DNA of 7,579 nucleotides from 2-01-FULL-51-21 sp964348955 (lineage in GTDB: Bacteria > Patescibacteriota > Minisyncoccia > Phycocordibacterales > 2-01-FULL-51-21): contig CAYGEN010000031.1 in assembly GCA_964348955.1 (NCBI GenBank), positions 1 to 7,579 on the forward strand, in the 5' to 3' direction. The notes under the pieces are model-generated. The model ran no database searches. It was not told the DNA's origin and worked only from the letters and a program-made list of their open reading frames with translations. Below, in pieces: positions 6,465 through 7,579 of the stretch. The position numbers and the translations under genes were made by a program. Each line of letters starts with the position of its first letter. The first letter of the stretch is position 1.

Positions 6465-7320
6465 TTATTCCAATCCTCTCTCTGCTTCAATAAATTCATC
6501 AAGCTCGCCGTCAAGCACCGCATCGACATCGCGCACCTCCACTTCGGTGCGATGGTCTTTCACCAGCTTATACGGATGAAGTACGTACGAGCGTATTTGG
6601 TTTCCCCACTCAATGCTTGTGGCACTGCCGATTGAAAGCCCTTTTTCTTTTTTCCTGCGCTCTTCTTCGCGTAAGCGGTAGAGTTTTCCCTTGAGAATTT
6701 CCAGCGCCTTTTCGCGATTTTGAGCTTGACTGCGTTCTGACTCCGCGTGCACCGAAATGCCGGTCGGTTTGTGCAAAAGACGAACGGCGGTTTCGCGCTT
6801 GTTCACATTCTGCCCGCCGGGACCGCTTGAACGCGCAAAGCTCACTTCAAGTTCTTCGTCGGGAATGGCTACGGCGCTTACCCTCGGAAGTTTCGGTATC
6901 ACTTCCACAAGCGAAAAAGAGGTATGACGAAGTTTCTTTGCACTGAAGGGGGAAATGCGCACCAGACGGTGCACACCGGCTTCGTTTTTAAGCGTGCCGT
7001 AGACTCCGCCAGCCGGCGAACTGCCCTTAATTTCAAAAGTGATATTGCGATAACCTCCATGGTCGTTTATGTTTTCGTGGAGTATCGCCGCCGACCAGCC
7101 CTTTCGCGCAATGAATTTTTGATACATCTCAAAGAGTATGCGCGAAAAATCCTCGGCATCGTCTCCGCCTGCGCCGGAGAGAATAGAGACAATAGCGCCG
7201 CCGGCATCAAGCGAATCGCTTTCGCCATCTCCCGCCTTGAGCTCATTCAATTCCTTAACCGCCGCCTGCGCCCGCGCCTCGNNNNNNNNNNAGCTTTCGT
7301 ATCCTTTCTTCTCTATCCAT
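6465..7320 (-). CDS. prfB: Peptide chain release factor 2, compact form, 5' end interrupted by an assembly gap
   Basis: Reads UGA and UAA stop codons in the ribosomal A site and triggers peptide release. The intact frame runs from 7280 to the TAA at 6465. It carries the RF2 selectivity tripeptide SPF in VRISPFSAKKLRHTSF (6945-6953), the catalytic GGQ in SSGPGGQNVNK (6810-6818) and the C-terminal VLDGELDEFIE block. SPF rather than the RF1 PxT motif makes this RF2. The sequence before the conserved GAGGDDAEDF is very short, so most of helical domain 1 is absent. Ten N at 7282-7291 split the 5' end. The ATG at 7320 begins MDREERIRK, a plausible RF2 N-terminus, but as written it is one base out of phase with the main frame. 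A TTG at 7250 is in frame but would discard RF2-like residues (EARAQAAVKEL). The true start is unresolved, and any programmed frameshift site would fall in or near the gap. Confidence 0.93.
7282..7291. other. Assembly gap (10 N)
   Basis: Ten consecutive N lie inside the prfB 5' end. A round number suggests scaffold filler, so the real gap length is unknown and the phase across it cannot be trusted. Confidence 0.95.
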
Positions 7321-7326
7321 AGCGAA

Positions 7327-7335
7327 AGTATAGCA
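7327..7335 (-). promoter_or_regulatory. Extended -10 promoter element for prfB
   Basis: The minus strand reads TGCTATACT, a full TGn extension plus TATACT (5 of 6 match to TATAAT). No good -35 is seen, which extended -10 promoters often do not need. Only six bases separate it from the ATG at 7320, so transcription would start at about that ATG. Either the mRNA is leaderless, or the real start lies in the gap behind the GAAAGGA purine stretch (7302-7308). Confidence 0.5.
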
Positions 7336-7388
7336 AAAGAAAAATATTCTGCCTGCCCGCGCGTAAAGATACAACCTTAACAGAATCA

Positions 7389-7486
7389 GTGCCGCCGGCA
7401 CAGCAAAAAATCTATTCTAATGTTCTTGAGAACTTAAGAACAGATGTTTCTCCCAAGGTTAAACCTTAGGAGTTTTCAGGAGTTTT
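7389..7486. repeat. Cluster of small inverted and direct repeats in the spacer before prfB
   Basis: The spacer 7321-7484 holds no gene that I can support. It contains GTGCC/GGCAC around GCC (7389-7401); TGTTCTT/AAGAACA, perfect 7-bp arms around 8 bases (7421-7442); AAGGTT/AACCTT around one base (7455-7467); and AGGAGTTTT twice in direct order (7468-7476 and 7478-7486), the second copy overlapping the upstream gene's stop codon. A T6 run (minus strand, 7405-7410) lies 10 bases past the second inverted repeat, too far for a classical terminator. These may be operators or remnants of repeats. Confidence 0.5.
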
Positions 7487-7579
7487 ATCCTCCGCCAGCT
7501 GGCGGGGTGACTTGTGTTTGGGGGAGTATATTTACGACTGCGCTCAAACCTACTTTATCAAAAATTCCTAACCAATGAA
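7485..7579 (-). CDS. C-terminal end of an unidentified protein, enters from the right edge
   Basis: An open frame runs from the window edge to a TAA at 7485-7487 and encodes 30 residues, including HWLGIFDKVGLSAVVNILP near the edge and a Pro/Gly-rich end (PPAGGG). There is no start codon inside. The mix of hydrophobic and charged residues looks like real protein, and its strand matches all the other genes. A frame this short could stay open by chance, roughly one time in four. The last codons are formed by a perfect palindrome. I do not recognise the family; a membrane-associated C-terminus is possible. Confidence 0.4.
   Translation of the reverse strand, partial: HWLGIFDKVGLSAVVNILPQTQVTPPAGGG
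7492..7505. repeat. Perfect 14-base palindrome CCGCCAGCTGGCGG
   Basis: All fourteen bases are self-complementary. It sits five bases before the stop codon of the right-edge reading frame and supplies its final Pro-Pro-Ala-Gly-Gly codons. I recall similar GC-rich palindromes dispersed in Parcubacteria genomes, but copy number cannot be judged from one window. Confidence 0.7.

Noticed and set aside
6465..7250. TTG at 7250 as the prfB start
   Set aside because: The frame remains open upstream to 7280 and encodes RF2-like residues (AQAAVKEL), so this start would cut into the protein.
108..7380. Numerous plus-strand open frames opposite the real genes
   Set aside because: All lie antisense to well-identified minus-strand genes, show low-complexity shadow composition and carry no recognisable motifs.
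7421..7442. LexA/SOS-type operator
   Set aside because: Gram-positive SOS boxes have GAAC-N4-GTTC order; here the half-sites are in the opposite order (GTTC then GAAC).

Overview
The window looks like a piece of a Patescibacteria (CPR) genome, most likely Parcubacteria. This is inferred from protein style, not from a marker gene. Release factor 2 lacks most of its usual N-terminal domain, the CTP synthase has divergent motifs, the genes are closely packed on one strand, and I see no clear Shine-Dalgarno sequence in front of the usual starts. RF2 with an SPF motif argues for ordinary use of UGA as stop. All convincing genes lie on the minus strand, so transcription runs from right to left.

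Layout in the direction of transcription: an unidentified gene enters from the right edge and stops at 7485. A 164-base spacer (7321-7484) follows, with several small inverted repeats and an extended -10 promoter. Next is prfB (RF2), whose 5' end is broken by ten N at 7282-7291. A 149-base spacer holds a G-quadruplex-like run, a good promoter flanked by an inverted repeat, and a 7-base tandem repeat. Then come ftsE, a 90-base spacer with a TATAAT promoter, ftsX, pyrG (CTP synthase, 4 bases after ftsX), a terminator-like hairpin, a large P-type cation ATPase, and finally the 5' half of a tRNA-Gln(CUG) cut by the left edge.

ftsE and ftsX encode the ATPase and membrane subunits of the division complex that controls peptidoglycan hydrolysis. 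pyrG makes CTP and is probably translated from the same message as ftsX. The P-type ATPase seems to be a separate unit, because a hairpin plus T-tract sits directly before its start codon. prfB and the tRNA serve translation.

I found no undescribed multi-gene system, CRISPR array, transposon or phage gene. The points most worth checking are the unusual ion-site residues of the ATPase, a substitution in the CTP-feedback motif of PyrG, the nearly domain-1-less RF2, the hairpin touching the ATPase start, the G-quadruplex motif next to the prfB stop, and palindromic sequences that appear to extend the C-termini of several genes.
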